From positions 1,922,001-1,986,000 of the forward strand of contig SDUX01000004.1 in NCBI GenBank assembly GCA_008729055.1: a stretch of DNA of 64,000 nucleotides, in the 5' to 3' direction. Each line of letters starts with the position of its first letter. Within the stretch, counting starts at the first letter, position 1. Shown in pieces: positions 1 through 10,873 of this stretch. The notes below the pieces were generated by a model that saw nothing but the letters and a program-made list of their open reading frames with translations, had not been told where the DNA came from and did not search any database. Position numbers and translations under genes: made by a program. This DNA comes from Pyropia haitanensis. Its lineage: Eukaryota; Rhodophyta; Bangiophyceae; Bangiales; Bangiaceae.

Positions 1-2500
1 GGTTTCTCACTCGGCCCAGTCGAGAAACGTGCAACCCGTGCATCAGTCGGTCACAGTTAACCTGGAACTATGCACGGTTCCGCGACAGTGCGTCGCCACG
101 TGAGCAGGCCTTCCGGAAACTACTGGGTACACTCGACTAGAGCGCCCTTCATTCCGTGCTGTTTGTCCGAAATGATGGACTGACTCGAACCTAAGCCCAT
201 CAGATGGCCCACACAGGAAGCCCATTGCACGGCGGTTGCCCAATCAGCAAGGACGCCACGGACTCACGCAGCCATACCCTCCCACTTCTAAAGTCTGTTG
301 TGACCTGATATCCACACGCAAGTCGACCCAAGGAGTAAAGGCAGCCGACTGTCACATCGCGCACTCCCCCTCACCCGCACCACACGCACACATTATGTAG
401 CAAACAGACCGCGCGCGGAAGTCGCCGGCGGCTGCGTTGCCGTTGCAGACGACCCACCAATGAAGACCCAAACCCCGCGACCTATCTCTGTCGGAGTGCC
501 CGGCCGAAACCGCCCGTTCTCTTGGCACGACCAACACCCTACCGCGACAAGAAGGCACCGAGTCGCAACCATCCCCCCCATGAAGACCCTCGCCACATGG
601 CGGCAGTGTGGCAGATGACCCAGACCCACCTCTTCCCCGCCTCTCCCCCGCTCTCGGCGGCTTCCCGCTTTCAGTGGCATTGTGACGGCCAGCGTTTATT
701 TCACGAGTACGTGCGACCCTCGACGACGATGCGGCAGCTGGTGGCGGCCGGTGCCGCCCCCTCCGGCGTCGCCCCCGACAAAGTGAGGCCGCCCCCCCCC
801 CCCCCCCCCCCCGACAGCGGAGCGGCAGCTACCAGCGGCTGGTATGAGGCACCCATTCTTGACGAATGTGAGCGTACAACGAAGTGTATATCTCTGGCGA
901 AGCTGGTGCTGTCGGAGACCTTGGGAATAAATGCAACTCAAGTGCAGCGGCGTCGCAGTATCCGTCTGACACCAGTTTTTCACAACTCGGGTATGAGAGA
1001 AGGATGCGAGGACGTTTTTTTCTCCAAAAAAATATGAGCGGACTCCGTAGCTCCTCACGAGGCCGGGCGTTTTTTCCGTTTCTCAAGGCGAGGAGCGCTT
1101 CTTTTTTGAAAAAGGTACCCTCCTTTGGGGGGTGACACTAGTTTTTCACAACTCGAGATCTGTACCAGGACAGGCCCCAGAGCGCGATGTTGCAAAGAAA
1201 CCCCGGAAAAACTTGATTGTATTTACATTCCTGGGCCCGCATCCCGCGGTCATCGACCAATGAGCACGCAGAGATCGTGCCTCGGACAAGTCGGACCCGG
1301 GTAGTCTCTTGACAGATCTCAGAGCACGGTGTGCGGACCGTCCCATCGCCACCGGGCGGTCATCCATGCCACCGCTGCTCCATCGGGGGGTCCGCAGCAC
1401 ACGTCGGCTCGCAGCGGGGGAGGTGGGGGGGTCACCCAGATCAACTTGAGGGGCCGGGGGGGGGGCCGTCCGAGCGGGTGGGGGGGGGCGTCGGAGCGGG
1501 CGGCGGGGGGGGGGTCCGAGCCGGCAGTACCGCTGCCAGGGGGAGGGGGATGGGGCGCCCCGACCAGACAGGGCCGCTGCCGGTGGAGGAGGAGATGTGG
1601 AGCCCTCACCAGGTATGTCCGCAGTCAGGGGACGGAGGGGATACGGTGCGCAGGCCGCAAAGGGAAGGAAAGTGGGGTAAGCTGGGGCAAGCGGGCTTCT
1701 TGTGGCGCGACTGCCGTCCATCTTCGGAACCGCACATGCGCTTCTGCAGCGTTCAAAGGCAGACGAATGGGTAGAGGAGGCGTCTGTGTCCCGGTGGTGT
1801 GCTAGAAGAGGGTATAGTGTCTACAGGAGGGGAAGAAACCTCGTAGCCTCTCGAGCGCCGGCTGTACGCCGCGCCGAGGAGCGCTGGGCTCGCCCATCAA
1901 TCAGCCAGAAGTAGCGTCAGGCCAGGTACTTGAATTCTAATTCCCTCCGGGAAGCCGCACTTTTTCTACGCGGCGCGACATAGCGCGCCCGGAGGCCGGC
2001 CTTGTTGGGGTCTCTCTACACCGCTGGAGAGCCCTTGAGTTGGCGCGTCAAGCAGTGTGACTCACCGTTTGCCTACGCCTCGACTTGTATTTTTGGCGCG
2101 AGTCGATAGACGACTGGGGCACGATCTCGAATAGCGTTTTTGTCAGTTTTTCTATGTAAACACTGTGGGCATCCCACAGATGGGAAGTTGTGAAAAACTG
2201 GTGCCACTTGTGAAAAACTGGTGTCAGACGGATATAGTTTCAGAAGACTTGAGCTGTGGCTGGCCCAAGTCGCAGTGTGCCTTTCGAGGGCTTGGCCCGC
2301 ACCAGACCGAAAATGCTCAAGCAATACCGAGTTGAGGCACGCCGCTGCACGCGAAGGCACACCCTCCTGCACGCCCGCTGCACGTCGACGGCACGCGGGG
2401 CTCACGAAGGCGGGTGCCCCACATGCACAACTTCGGGCCCGAGTCGTGCTCATTTCACGTCCCGCACGCTCGCCCGGGGTCCACGGGTTTGGTAGCACTG
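1..2500 (+). mobile_element. hAT-like non-autonomous element, copy A (left end outside window, interrupted)
   Basis: Bases 1-960 and 2233-2500 align with 58070-59451 in the same orientation, at high identity outside a variable middle. The right end carries the same terminal inverted repeat as copy B (CAGTGCTACCAAACC... read inward on the minus strand), finishing at 2500. The left end lies outside the window. The copy is split by another transposon at 961-2232. No transposase-like reading frame is visible, so it is non-autonomous. The CAGTG start suggests the hAT superfamily; this is inference from the termini only. Confidence 0.75.
961..2232. mobile_element. TA-flanked TIR element (mariner/Stowaway-like) nested in copy A
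   Basis: The left end TCCGTCTGACACCAG... and right end ...CTGGTGTCAGACGGA are perfect inverted repeats of about 25 bp. TA dinucleotides flank both ends (959-960 and 2233-2234). Copy B at about 59180 has the uninterrupted site with a single TA, so the borders are fixed by an empty-site comparison. Sub-terminal copies of the TIR core (AGTTTTTCACAACTCG and its complement) recur near 1137-1155 and 2190-2208. The 1272-bp interior has no recognisable transposase. The TA target duplication is typical of the Tc1/mariner superfamily; the family assignment is inferred from that. Confidence 0.85.
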
Positions 2501-2803
2501 CGCAGGGCCTCGCGCTACGTGCGTTTTTCTGCCTTGGTTCCCGCCGCAGACCACCACCGCCCGCGACGCGACGGCCGTGGCCCACGCCCGCCGCGCCCGC
2601 CACTGGCCGGCACGCCTGCCCACCGTCGGCCGCGCGGCCGAGTCCCGCACCGCGGCGGGCGGCCACGGCCGATTGCCCGACGCGGCCGCACCGGCGGGGG
2701 CGGCCGCCGCCGACGCGGCCGCGGCGGTGCCGCAGCGGCAGCCGCCCGCGGTGCGGCGGGACGCGGCCGCGGCGGCGCGCCGCCGGCCGCCCCCCTCACC
2801 ATA
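2501..2803. other. GC-rich spacer, no gene seen
   Basis: This is the sequence between the end of hAT-like copy A and the stop of the minus-strand membrane-protein gene. It is Gly/Ala/Arg-coding in all frames because of base composition. I see no feature in it. Confidence 0.5.
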
Positions 2804-3412
2804 CTACTTTGTGCGTTTGCCGCCTCCCCGCCCGCGCTTCAACCCACCCAGCACCGACGTGGGGCCGCCGCCCAGCCCCCCACCGCCGGCGGGCGTCCGT
2901 CCGCCACCGGCGGCACCACCCCCCCCCCCCCCACCCCCAACGCCGGGGTTGTCCCGCCGGCCGTTGCGGCGGCGGGCGGCGGGGAACCCCCCCCGCCGGT
3001 CCCCCCCCCCCCCCCCAGCCGCCACCGTCGACGGCCCGCCCGGGAGCTTGGCCCACACCCCCGCCGCGGCGGCCGCGGGGTGCCCCCCCCCCCGGCGGCC
3101 GCGGCGGCGGGCGCCCATCACCAGCGCGTACGCCGCCATCGGCGACGCGACGGCGGCGGTGACGGCGGCGGTCGCGGCGGCGACGCGGATGAGGCGGGCG
3201 GGGGCGTAGCCGTTGCGGGCAAGGACGAGCAGCGCCTCGTGGTGCGCGACGAGCGCGAGCACGACGCCGTCTGGCGCGCCGCGGGGCGCGTCGGCGGTCG
3301 GCGCCCAGTTGGCGACCGTCGCGACGCGGCGGGCGGTGCCGCGCCAGCGGGCGCCTGCCACCTCCGCGACGGCCAGGCCGAGGATGAGGAGGAAGAGGCT
3401 GAAAAAGGCGAG
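2804..3412 (-). CDS. Putative multi-TM membrane protein, 5' exon(s) not found
   Basis: The minus-strand frame opens directly after a CAG preceded by a very long C-rich tract, so 3412 is read as a 3' splice acceptor and the first exon is missing from the model. The protein begins with a hydrophobic helix (AFFSLFLLILGLAVAEVAG), has a loop of about 50 residues, then a GY-containing segment and an Ala/Val-rich helix ending AAYAL. It finishes in a Gly/Arg-rich tail with TGA at 2804-2806. The GY...AAVT...AS..AA..AYAL stretch aligns with the gene at 62.8-64 kb, so the two are probably paralogues. The function is unknown; the layout resembles a small tetraspan-type protein. No upstream exon with a convincing donor was located. 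Confidence 0.45.
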   Translation of the reverse strand, partial: LAFFSLFLLILGLAVAEVAGARWRGTARRVATVANWAPTADAPRGAPDGVVLALVAHHEALLVLARNGYAPARLIRVAAATAAVTAAVASPMAAYALVMGARRRGRRGGGHPAAAAAGVWAKLPGGPSTVAAGGGGGDRRGGFPAARRRNGRRDNPGVGGGGGGGGAAGGGRTPAGGGGLGGGPTSVLGGLKRGRGGGKRTK

Positions 3413-3604
3413 CTGACGGGCGCCCCGGTGGGGGTGGGGGGGAGGGGGGGGGGGTTGCGTGGGGTGGGGTTGGGGTGGGGGGGGGGTGGGGGGGGGGGGG
3501 GTGGGGGGAGGTGGTGAACGGCGGGGGGTGGGGGGAGTGGGGGTGGGGGGGGGGGGTGGGGGGGGGGGGGTTGCGTGGGGGGGTGGGGCGGGCCGCGTTA
3601 CATG
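3413..3604. other. Long G-rich (plus) / C-rich (minus) tract, probable polypyrimidine tract
   Basis: About 180 bases are almost purely G and T on the plus strand. On the minus strand this gives an unusually long pyrimidine tract ending in CAG at 3413-3415, immediately before the 2804-3412 coding exon. G-runs of this density can also form G-quadruplexes. No coding function is claimed. Confidence 0.5.
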
Positions 3605-3720
3605 GGATCAAACGCCCCCCAGTGGGATTTGATGATAACAGCGGGGGGTGTTATCCAGTTATCAAACCCCCCTCACGACCTCTGGGAGGGGGTTGGATAA
3701 CATGTTATCCAACCCCCCCC
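3605..3720. repeat. Inverted-repeat cluster with a perfect 30-bp palindrome
   Basis: Positions 3688-3717 form a perfect palindrome without spacer: GGGGGTTGGATAACA followed by its exact complement. Partial copies of the same arm (GTTATCCAG, TTATCAAACCCCCC, TTTGATGATAAC) lie just upstream, so the block looks like nested short inverted repeats. It is between the membrane-protein gene and Tic20. It could be a cruciform-forming remnant of a small foldback element. Confidence 0.7.
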
Positions 3721-4163
3721 GGAAAAGATCTGGCCCCACCGGTACTGCTAGGGAGGGCGGGGGTGCGCGGCTTCGAGGCGGACTGGGAAGACCGACACCG
3801 TCTTGGCGGCGAGCACCTGCACGTGAAGCGCTTCGTGCAGCACTGCGGGAATTGAGCAGCTCCGTGCTCAGAGACACAGAAGAGAGAAGGAAATTGTGGG
3901 TGGGCTCCTTACAGTGAATCCCGTGGTTGCATCGCGCCCGTGGAAGGCTGCAAGTCGGGATCTGGGCCGCGAACCGTGGCGGCGCCCGCATCGGCATCGC
4001 ACGCACGCTGCGAGGCGTTCCTGTCTCTGTCACCGGCCAGCGCGGCACGACTTGCTCCCCACTGGCGGCGTCGACCATCCACCCCTCTCCCCTGCTGGAC
4101 TCGGCGCTGCCCCTATAGACGCGGCTGACCCCTATCCCCCCCTCCCCCTCCCAACCCACCACG

Positions 4164-5281
4164 ATGGGCTTCTCCACTGCGCTGGCAGGTGCGTTTGTCG
4201 CTGCGCCCGGCGGCGCGGCCGTCGCGCCTGGCCGCCGGCATGGCGCCGCCGCGGCGCGGCGGGCGCCTCCCCCCCCCGCGCTGCGGCGCTGGCATTCCGG
4301 CGGGCAGCGACCGGTTCCGCTGCCCCCGTCACCGTTGGCGCCTTTGTTGGTCGCGCCCCCCTCACCCCGGCTGCCGCCACCCGGCGGCCGTTGCCGTCGA
4401 CGCGGCGCGCCCCCGCCGCGCCCACCATGATCCGCGGGGGGGCGACCGGGGTGGCGGCGGCGGCGGCGGCGGTGACGCGGTGCCCGTCCTCGAGCGCCTC
4501 GGCGCGTCGGCGCCCTACCTCCTCCCCCTCCTCGACGGCCTCGTCTTTGGGCGGTTTGTGTTTGAGCGCGCGCCCGCCGTGGCGGCGGTGGTGCTGCCCG
4601 CGCTCAGCCCGCTCTTCCGCGCGTACCGGGGCATCCCGTTTTTCGCGTTTGGCATCTTTTTTGCGCTGTACCTGCTCGTCGTGCGCAACACGGGCTTCTC
4701 GCGGTTCGTGCGGTTCAACACGCAGCAGGCGCTGCTGCTGGACGTGGTGCTGATCCTGCCGCAGCTGCTCGGCGGCGCCGTTGCCTCTTCGGGCGTGCCC
4801 GGGTGGATTATCGAGGCGGGCTCGTCGACCATCTTTTACGCCGTCGTCGCGTCGGTCGGCTACGCGGTCGTCAGCAACGCGCAGGGGCAGGTGCCAGACC
4901 AGATCCCGGCGGTGAGCGAGGCGGTGGAGGCGCAGATTGGTACGTTTCTTGTGGGAGGGTAGCGGCTGGGGGAGGGCGGGGGGGGGTCGGGGAGAGGGGT
5001 ATGCGGGGCTGTGTGGCGGAGGGAGGCGGCGGGTATCGCGTGGAGCCGATGGGTGCGTGCGCTAGTGCCCCGCCTGGCGAGTGGCACCGTGGACGTGCAA
5101 GCGGTCGGGATGGGGTGTTTCGCCGGCTATGACACGGTTGATGGTGAGAGGCCGGGGCCGCGCGGCTGGCAGTGGCATCCATGACTCATACCCTCTCGTG
5201 CTCCTGTGCGCTGCTGGTGCGCGCGTGGTGCAACACCCCTGGCCTGTGCACGTGACCGGGTGGCTTGCAGGTCCCTACTAA
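4164..5281 (+). CDS. TIC20: Tic20-family plastid protein-import channel subunit (3 exons)
   Basis: Tic20 is a four-helix protein of the inner-envelope import translocon. The predicted exons are 4164-4188, 4308-4939 and 5271-5281. Joining exon 1 to exon 2 across GTGCGT...GGCAG gives a transit peptide starting MGFSTALA and containing AFVGRAPL. Four hydrophobic helices follow, including IPFFAFGIFFALYLLVVR and FNTQQALLLDVVLILPQLL; the FNTQQA stretch is the Tic20 signature. Intron 2 begins GTACGT, and the last exon adds only PY and a stop. The mature-domain frame is offset by one from the transit-peptide frame at the G7 run 4435-4441, probably a miscounted base. The family call is firm; exon 1 is inferred from splice motifs and transit-peptide quality. 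Confidence 0.82.
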
Positions 5282-5751
5282 TCCCTATGGGGTGCCCCGT
5301 CTGGCGCCGCGTCTCGTCGGCGGCCGCCGCCGGCTGGTTGGAGGCTGCCTCGGCAACGGGCCATGGGGAACTTCGGGGGCGGCCGCTCCGTTGGCGCCAC
5401 GGTGTCACTGGCCCGCGGGGGTGACTAGACAGTGTTGTGGGACTCTTTGTATGGGGGGGGTTGGCGGGCGGTGGATTTGGGAGTGACGGGCAAAGGGCGT
5501 GCCGCTACCCTGTCCGCCCCCGTGACCTTGCCGTTGCTGTTTGCCGTCGCAACGCGGCCCGCTTGGCAGCGGGCGGCTGCCTGTGGCGGCGTGGCCGCCA
5601 CGGCAGCCACCGCGCAGCGGCGGCGGCGGCAAGCGTATGTAAAGCGGGTGGGGGATTTGCTCGCGCCCAGCAGGCGCGGGGGGTTTCTTTTTTTTCTGTT
5701 TGTTGGGGTCTCGCTCCCGCCGCTGCGGTGGCCGTTGAGCGTATGGCACGG
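5282..5751. other. Intergenic, no gene seen
   Basis: This stretch lies downstream of Tic20. It contains a T-rich run near 5690-5705 within GC-rich sequence. No conserved reading frame was recognised on either strand. Confidence 0.5.
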
Positions 5752-6036
5752 GCCGCGGTTGGCCCACCGCGGGGCGGGCGCCGCGGTTGGCCCACCGCGG
5801 GGCGGGCGCCGCGGTTGGCCCACCGCGGGGCGGGCGCCGCGGTTGGCCCACCGCGGGGCGGGCGCCGCGGTTGGCCCACCGCGGGGCGGGCGCCGCGGTT
5901 GGCCCACCGCGGGGCGGGCGCCGCGGTTGGCCCACCGCGGGGCGGGCGCCGCGGTTGGCCCACCGCGGGGCGGGCGCCGCGGTTGGCCCACCGCGGGGCG
6001 GGCGCCGCGGTTGGCCCACCGCGGGGCGGGCGCCGC
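5752..6036. repeat. 28-bp minisatellite, about 10 copies
   Basis: The unit starting GCGGTTGGCCCACC and ending GGGCGGGCGCC is repeated about ten times head to tail with almost no variation; the last copy is diverged (GCGCTTGGCCGACGG). Each unit contains TTGGCCCACCGCGGG, which holds a CCGCGG core. Because 28 is not a multiple of 3, every frame stays open but cycles through three peptides. Open frames here are therefore no evidence of coding. Confidence 0.95.
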
Positions 6037-7411
6037 GCTTGGCCGACGGCGCGCCGCCGCCCGCCTCGCCTGCACCCACCCTAAGCGGGCGGCAGCGCTG
6101 TCGGAAGTGGGGGGGGCGTGGGTGTGGATGGGTGCGTGGGTGCGTGGCGTGTGAGGGAGCGTGTGGGTGGCCCTGTGTGGGAGGGTAACGTGGCGGGCAG
6201 GGCGGTAGGCCGCGGCGGCGTGTAGCCGCTTCCCCCGCCCCGCGCACCGGCTCCGGCACATTCGCCGGCGTGGCGCTGGCAGGCCATGGCGGCCACCGGT
6301 GCGCGACCGCGGCGGCCGGCGCGGCCGCCGTCGGCCGCGTCGGGGGCTCGCTAGCGCGCGCGAGCCCCGCGGCAGCCGTCGCCCCCCCATCACCCGCCGT
6401 CGCCCGCAGCGCACCGCCACCGCTCCGCCGACCACCCCCGCCAGCGCGCGGCGGCACGCCCGCGCACTCTTGCCAGCCGCCGCCGTCAGTGGGCAGGCGC
6501 ACGGGCACACGCCGCACCACGCATGCGACGGGGGGCCCCGCCACTGGCGTGGACGCGTGCCGCGTGGACGGGCCAGACGCAGCAGACCCGCCGCGGGCCC
6601 GCCCGCCTGGGGGGTGGCCGACGGCAGTGGCGGGCCGGCGACGCCGCCGCGGCGGCGCCGCCACCGCACGGGCGCCGTCGCGGCGTGGGCGGGACGTGTG
6701 GTTGGCGGCGGCGGCGGCGGGTCGGCGGGATGTGCACGCCGCCGCCGCCGCCCCAAAGCGGCCGTCTGAACGGGCACGGCCGTGGCGGACGCCCCCAAGA
6801 CCTGCAGACGCCCCCCAGCAGCGGTTTGTGGGGGCTGCAGCGCACGGCACGCCGCGGTGGTCGCGGCGGTGGCCCCACCCCGCCGGTGCGTCCGTCCCCC
6901 ACCACTCATCTTGGCCATCCGCGTTCTACTTGCAGTCTACGATGGGGTCTCGCCGACGTCCACCGGCGTGGCCGCCGTGAAGGGGTGCACATACAGCACG
7001 TGGCACAGAGGGCGCGCCGCAACGCCGCCAGGCGCTAGTCCCGGTGGGCCGGCGGTGCGCCGCCCGGCCGGGCGGCGCGGGACAAGCACCGCACCGCCGG
7101 CCGCGGACGGCGGCTCTTCCCGACGGGGAAGCGCGCTGGCGGGCCGCCCCGCCGCCACCAGCAGCAGGTGGCATCCCGCCGGCGCGGTGCCCGCACCCTC
7201 TCTCCTCCTCCCCACTCCACCACGTCCCCACACATCTCCGTACACCCCATTGCCCCCCCCCCCCCCCTATGCATCATGCCGACTGCCGCTGGGCCATGCC
7301 CACTAGTCAGCCCGCCGCCAGCCAGTCGCGGAGCTCCCTGCAGCACCCGCCCCCCCGCCCCCCCAAACGCCCGCCCGTGCACCCCCCCCCCGCCGCGCCG
7401 CGCCCATCCCT
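6037..7411. other. GC-rich region without a recognisable gene
   Basis: Both strands are open by composition. The least biased frame is on the plus strand at about 6931-7110; it follows a TTGCAG acceptor-like site and reads YDGVSPTSTGVAAVKGC near its start. It may be an exon of an unknown gene, but nothing matched a known family. A C-rich run sits at 7255-7266, upstream of the DDRGK1 stop on the other strand. Confidence 0.35.
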
Positions 7412-8462
7412 TCACGCCCCCCCCCACAGCAGCGCCTCTGCGTGAGCCGCCACCTCCGCGACGCGCACCACCCCCCGGTCCGCCACCCACGCGGCGAGCG
7501 CGTCAGCCTCCCGCGGCCCGAGCGCCACAAACCGCCCCCGGTCGTCCCAGACGCCCTCGACGGCGCCCGCGGCGGCGGCGGCGTCCAGCCGCGCCGCCGC
7601 GTCGGCGCTGCCAACGCCCACCGCCAGCGCCGCCTCCTCGACCGACACCACCCGCCGCTCCCGCGCGAGCGCCACCAGCGCCGCGTCGGTCGGGTCGGCC
7701 AGGCCGCCACCACCCGCGGCGCCGCCCGCGGCGGCCGCCGCACCCGCGGCGCCATTGCCGGCGACCGCCACGTCCGCGGCAGCGGCGGGTGGCCCGCCGG
7801 CAGCGGCGGCAGCGGTGGCGGCGGCGGCGGTGGTGGTGGCGACGCCGGCGGCGTGCCCCTCCTCCCCCGACGCCGTCACCGCAAACCGCCCCCGCCACGC
7901 GCCATACTCCTCGGCCGCCGCGGCGGCGGCGGCGGTGGCGGCGGCGGTGGCGGCGGCGGCGGCGGCCGCCTCGGCCGCCGCCTCGACCGCCTCGGCCTGC
8001 CGCCGCGCCGTGGCGGCAGCCTCCTCCCGCGCGCGGGCGAGCGCCAGGTGGTACGCCGCCGCCGCCTGCGCGTCGAGCTTGGCCTGCCGGTGCGCCTCCT
8101 TCTTCTTGCTCGGCCGCCGCCGCGGCCGCCGCGCGGGGCCACCGCCGCCACCAGCACCGCCCACCCCACCCCCCCCCCCCGCCACCGCCGCCGCCGCCGC
8201 CGCCGCCACCCGACGGCCCCTCCCCGTCATCGTCGTCACCCCCCCCCCCCCCCCTGCCGCCCCGCCGTCACTACCGCCGCCGCCGTCGCTGTCCACGGCG
8301 AGCCCGTCGGCGGCGGCGGCAGCCGCGGCGGCCGCGGCGGCCGCCGCCGCCGCCCGCGCGGCGCCCCGCCGCTGCGCCGCCCGCGCGGCGCGGGTGTCGT
8401 CCGACTCGGAGCCGGAGCCGGCGGCCGCGGCGGCGCCCGCCGCGGCGGCCGCGACCAGCACG

Positions 8463-8494
<32 letters not shown>

Positions 8495-8892
8495 GCGGCG
8501 GCCACCGGCGCGGCGGGGGGGGCGGCGGGAGAGGGGGCGGCGGCTGGCGGCGGCGGCGGCGGCGGCGGCGCCACGGCCGCCGGGAGCCACCGCCCCACCG
8601 TGGCGCGGACGGCGGTGGCGGCGGCGGCGGCGGCGGTGGCCGCCGCGGCCACCGCCGCTCCCCCCCAACGGGGCGGGACAGCGGCGGTGGCGGCGGCCTG
8701 CCGCGGCGGCCGGCCGCCGCCGCCGCCGCCGCCGCGGCGGGCCGGTGGCCGCGGCGGTTCCGCGGCCGCCTCGGCGGCGGCGAGCGCGGCGAGCGCCGCC
8801 CGCCGCTCGCGGTCGGCGCGGTAGAGGACGCCGACGAGGGTGGCCAGGACCGCCACCAGGGAGACCACAATCGCCGCGTCGACGGCCCACAT
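7412..8892 (-). CDS. DDRGK1: DDRGK1/UFBP1-like UFMylation cofactor
   Basis: DDRGK1 (UFBP1) anchors the UFM1 E3 ligase UFL1 at the ER membrane. The ATG at 8892 starts a signal anchor (MWAVDAAIVVSLVAVLATLVGVLY) followed by charged residues, as in the family. After a long low-complexity Ala/Gly/Arg region comes a Lys/Ala helix (KKKEAHRQAKLDAQAA), then EEYGAWRGRF. The C-terminal winged-helix domain is next, containing VWDDRGRFVAL (the family DDRGK motif with R for K) and GVVRVAEVAAHAEALLW before TGA. The N-terminal anchor and the C-terminal domain are in different frames; the C8 run (minus strand) at 8515-8522 is the likely miscounted spot. The low-complexity middle makes it longer than animal homologues. 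Confidence 0.85.
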
Positions 8893-9072
8893 CCTGGCCG
8901 CGTTGGGGGGGGTGGGGGGGGGGGGGGGAGGGCGGCGCGCGGTCGCGACGCGCACGGCGAGGCGGGCGGCACGGAAAGCACAAGGGGGGGGGGAGGGACG
9001 AAAAGAGCAAGGGGGAGAAATGAAGAGAAGGAGGGGGGGGGGGAGGGGCGACCAGGACGGGACAAGGGGGGG

Positions 9073-9150
9073 GCGCACCGTACAAGGGGAAGGGGGGAGG
9101 GGGGGGCGCACCGTACAAGGGGAAGGGGGGAGGGGGGGGGAGGGGGGGGC
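9073..9150. repeat. Short tandem repeat, 33-bp unit
   Basis: Units beginning GCGCACCGTACAAGG start at 9073 and 9106, and a diverged third begins at 9149. They sit about 200 bp upstream of the DDRGK1 start, so they may lie in its promoter or 5' UTR. No further function can be read. Confidence 0.8.
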
Positions 9151-10672
9151 GCACTGCGACGTGCGTGGGCTACGGCGGTGCGCGTGTCTGCGGCGTGGCG
9201 GTGAAGCCCGCTGGCGCTGCCGATGGCGGTCGAGTGGTGGCCAGAGCCACGTGTGAAAATCCGACCACACCCCGCACGGAGGGCGCACCCCCCGGCTGAG
9301 AAAACTGGTAGCGCCGAAATAGCTCCATGGGACCACAGGAAGTCGCTGGCGCCAACACCACGCAGCCACAGCGCCTGCCGCACCGGGCTGGACCGACCGA
9401 CCGCACCGTCCACGAGCGGGCACACGAGCACCGTACGGTCATCGTCCCTTGGTGGCGACGCACGGTGGACGACTGGCGGTGGCGGCGGCCGCGACAGCAG
9501 CGGCGGCGGCGGCGGCCGGCGGCGGTGCCCGCCCGGGCGGCGCGCGCGACCGCGCCGCGCGCGGCGGGCTATGGCGAGGTGGGCGCGTCCACGCGGCGGC
9601 GGCGGCGGCAGCGGCGGCGACGGCCGCCCCGTCCCCCCGCTGGGGGCGCCCCCCCCCCCCCCCCCTTCTTCCCTCCCGGGCCGCCGACATGGCCCTGCCA
9701 CGGGCGGTGTGCGTCGGGCGACGGCGGCGGTGGCGCCGACGGGGTTGGTGCTGCGGCCAAGGGCGACGGCGCGGTCGGGCGTTGGGGAGCTCCAGCCGCC
9801 GCTCCTCGCCCTTGGCTGGCAAAGGAGTGGGGGGGACGGGGGTTGGGGAAGGCCGCCGCGGCCGCCGGTTGCCGCCAGACGCGCTCCTCCCGCCGTTGGC
9901 TCCCGTGCGTACCGAAAGTTGTGTATGACTGTGTGCGTGTCCTGTCAGGCCCCTCTGCCAGCTGGGGTGGCCGCGGGTGCATTGTCCGCAACCGCCTGTC
10001 CGCCTGTGCGCTGGATCTAGCTAGCATGTCCGTGCACGCCCGCCGTGGCCGCGTGTCCGCCTCTGCGCTGGATCACCCAGCCGCGCCCAAAGCACGTCCT
10101 CGTCGGCTCTGACAGAAAAAACGTTACGCACCCGTCGATCACGACGGCGTCTGGGGTCGCGGCTGAGGATGGCCGCTGCTCGTCCTCATCACGACACATA
10201 CCATACGGGTACGTATCGTACGCCCGGTGGGACAGATTCGTACTGTGCGCATCCACGGAGGACACGCTCCCTTTCCCGTTGCAGCAGCATGGATGGGCGG
10301 GACGAATTGCCGAGACGGGAGTGTGAAGTGGAAGCGATGCCAGCTCACACTTCACATGGGACGTGTGCGCTGGCTTCACTCGTACTGCACAGAGAGGACG
10401 CGGTGACCCGCCGAGGGGCAAGGCGGTCTCGCGCGTCCTCTCGTTGGGAAAGAAGCAGCTGCTGGAGAGGACGCAGTGTTTCACAGAAAAAGCCATCGTG
10501 CTGGCGCCCGGGTGCTGTCGGGCCCCTCAGAGCCGCTACGCTGATGCCCTTGTATGGCGGGGTCGTTGGGTGGCCGCGCTGGGCACGCCCCCCCGCGCGC
10601 TGGGCCAATTTTGCAGCAGGCAGCGTCGCTTCTCCAGCGCCTCACAGACCCGGGGTGCCGTCATGGGATCCC

Positions 10673-10680
10673 CATAAAAG
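10673..10680 (+). promoter_or_regulatory. TATA-like element upstream of the subtilase gene
   Basis: CATAAAAG lies about 195 bp before the subtilase ATG, in otherwise GC-rich sequence. The distance would imply a 5' UTR of roughly 165 bases. This is inferred from motif and position only. Confidence 0.35.
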
Positions 10681-10873
10681 GACCGCCTTTGGGGCAGTCC
10701 CGTCCCTGTCCTCCCTTGCAAAGACCGTCGCTCGCTACTCCCCGGCCCGGTGTCCACGAGCGACTCGCCTACGGTGGTCACATCCACGGGCGCCCCCCCC
10801 CCCTACCGACACTTGCCGTACCGGCATTGCCATTCGACGACGCTCCTCCTGCTAGCCTGCCGGACTTGCATCC

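Larger units (their letters stand above)
8893..10873. other. Intergenic between divergent DDRGK1 and subtilase genes
   Basis: It contains G-rich sequence and a 33-bp repeat near 9073-9150, then Ala/Arg-coding-by-composition sequence to about 9900, then a lower-GC stretch (10090-10500). A GTGCGCTGGAT motif is repeated at 10004-10014 and nearly again at 10062-10074. No gene was recognised. The proximal part of the subtilase promoter is annotated separately. Confidence 0.4.

Noticed and set aside
5752..6036. Possible CRISPR-like array because of regular 28-bp repeats
   Set aside because: Units are directly adjacent with no unique spacers, and the genome is eukaryotic; it is a minisatellite.
7500..8900. 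Long plus-strand Ala/Arg/Pro open frames opposite DDRGK1
   Set aside because: They are shadows of the GC-rich minus-strand gene; codon composition alone keeps them open, and they match no family.
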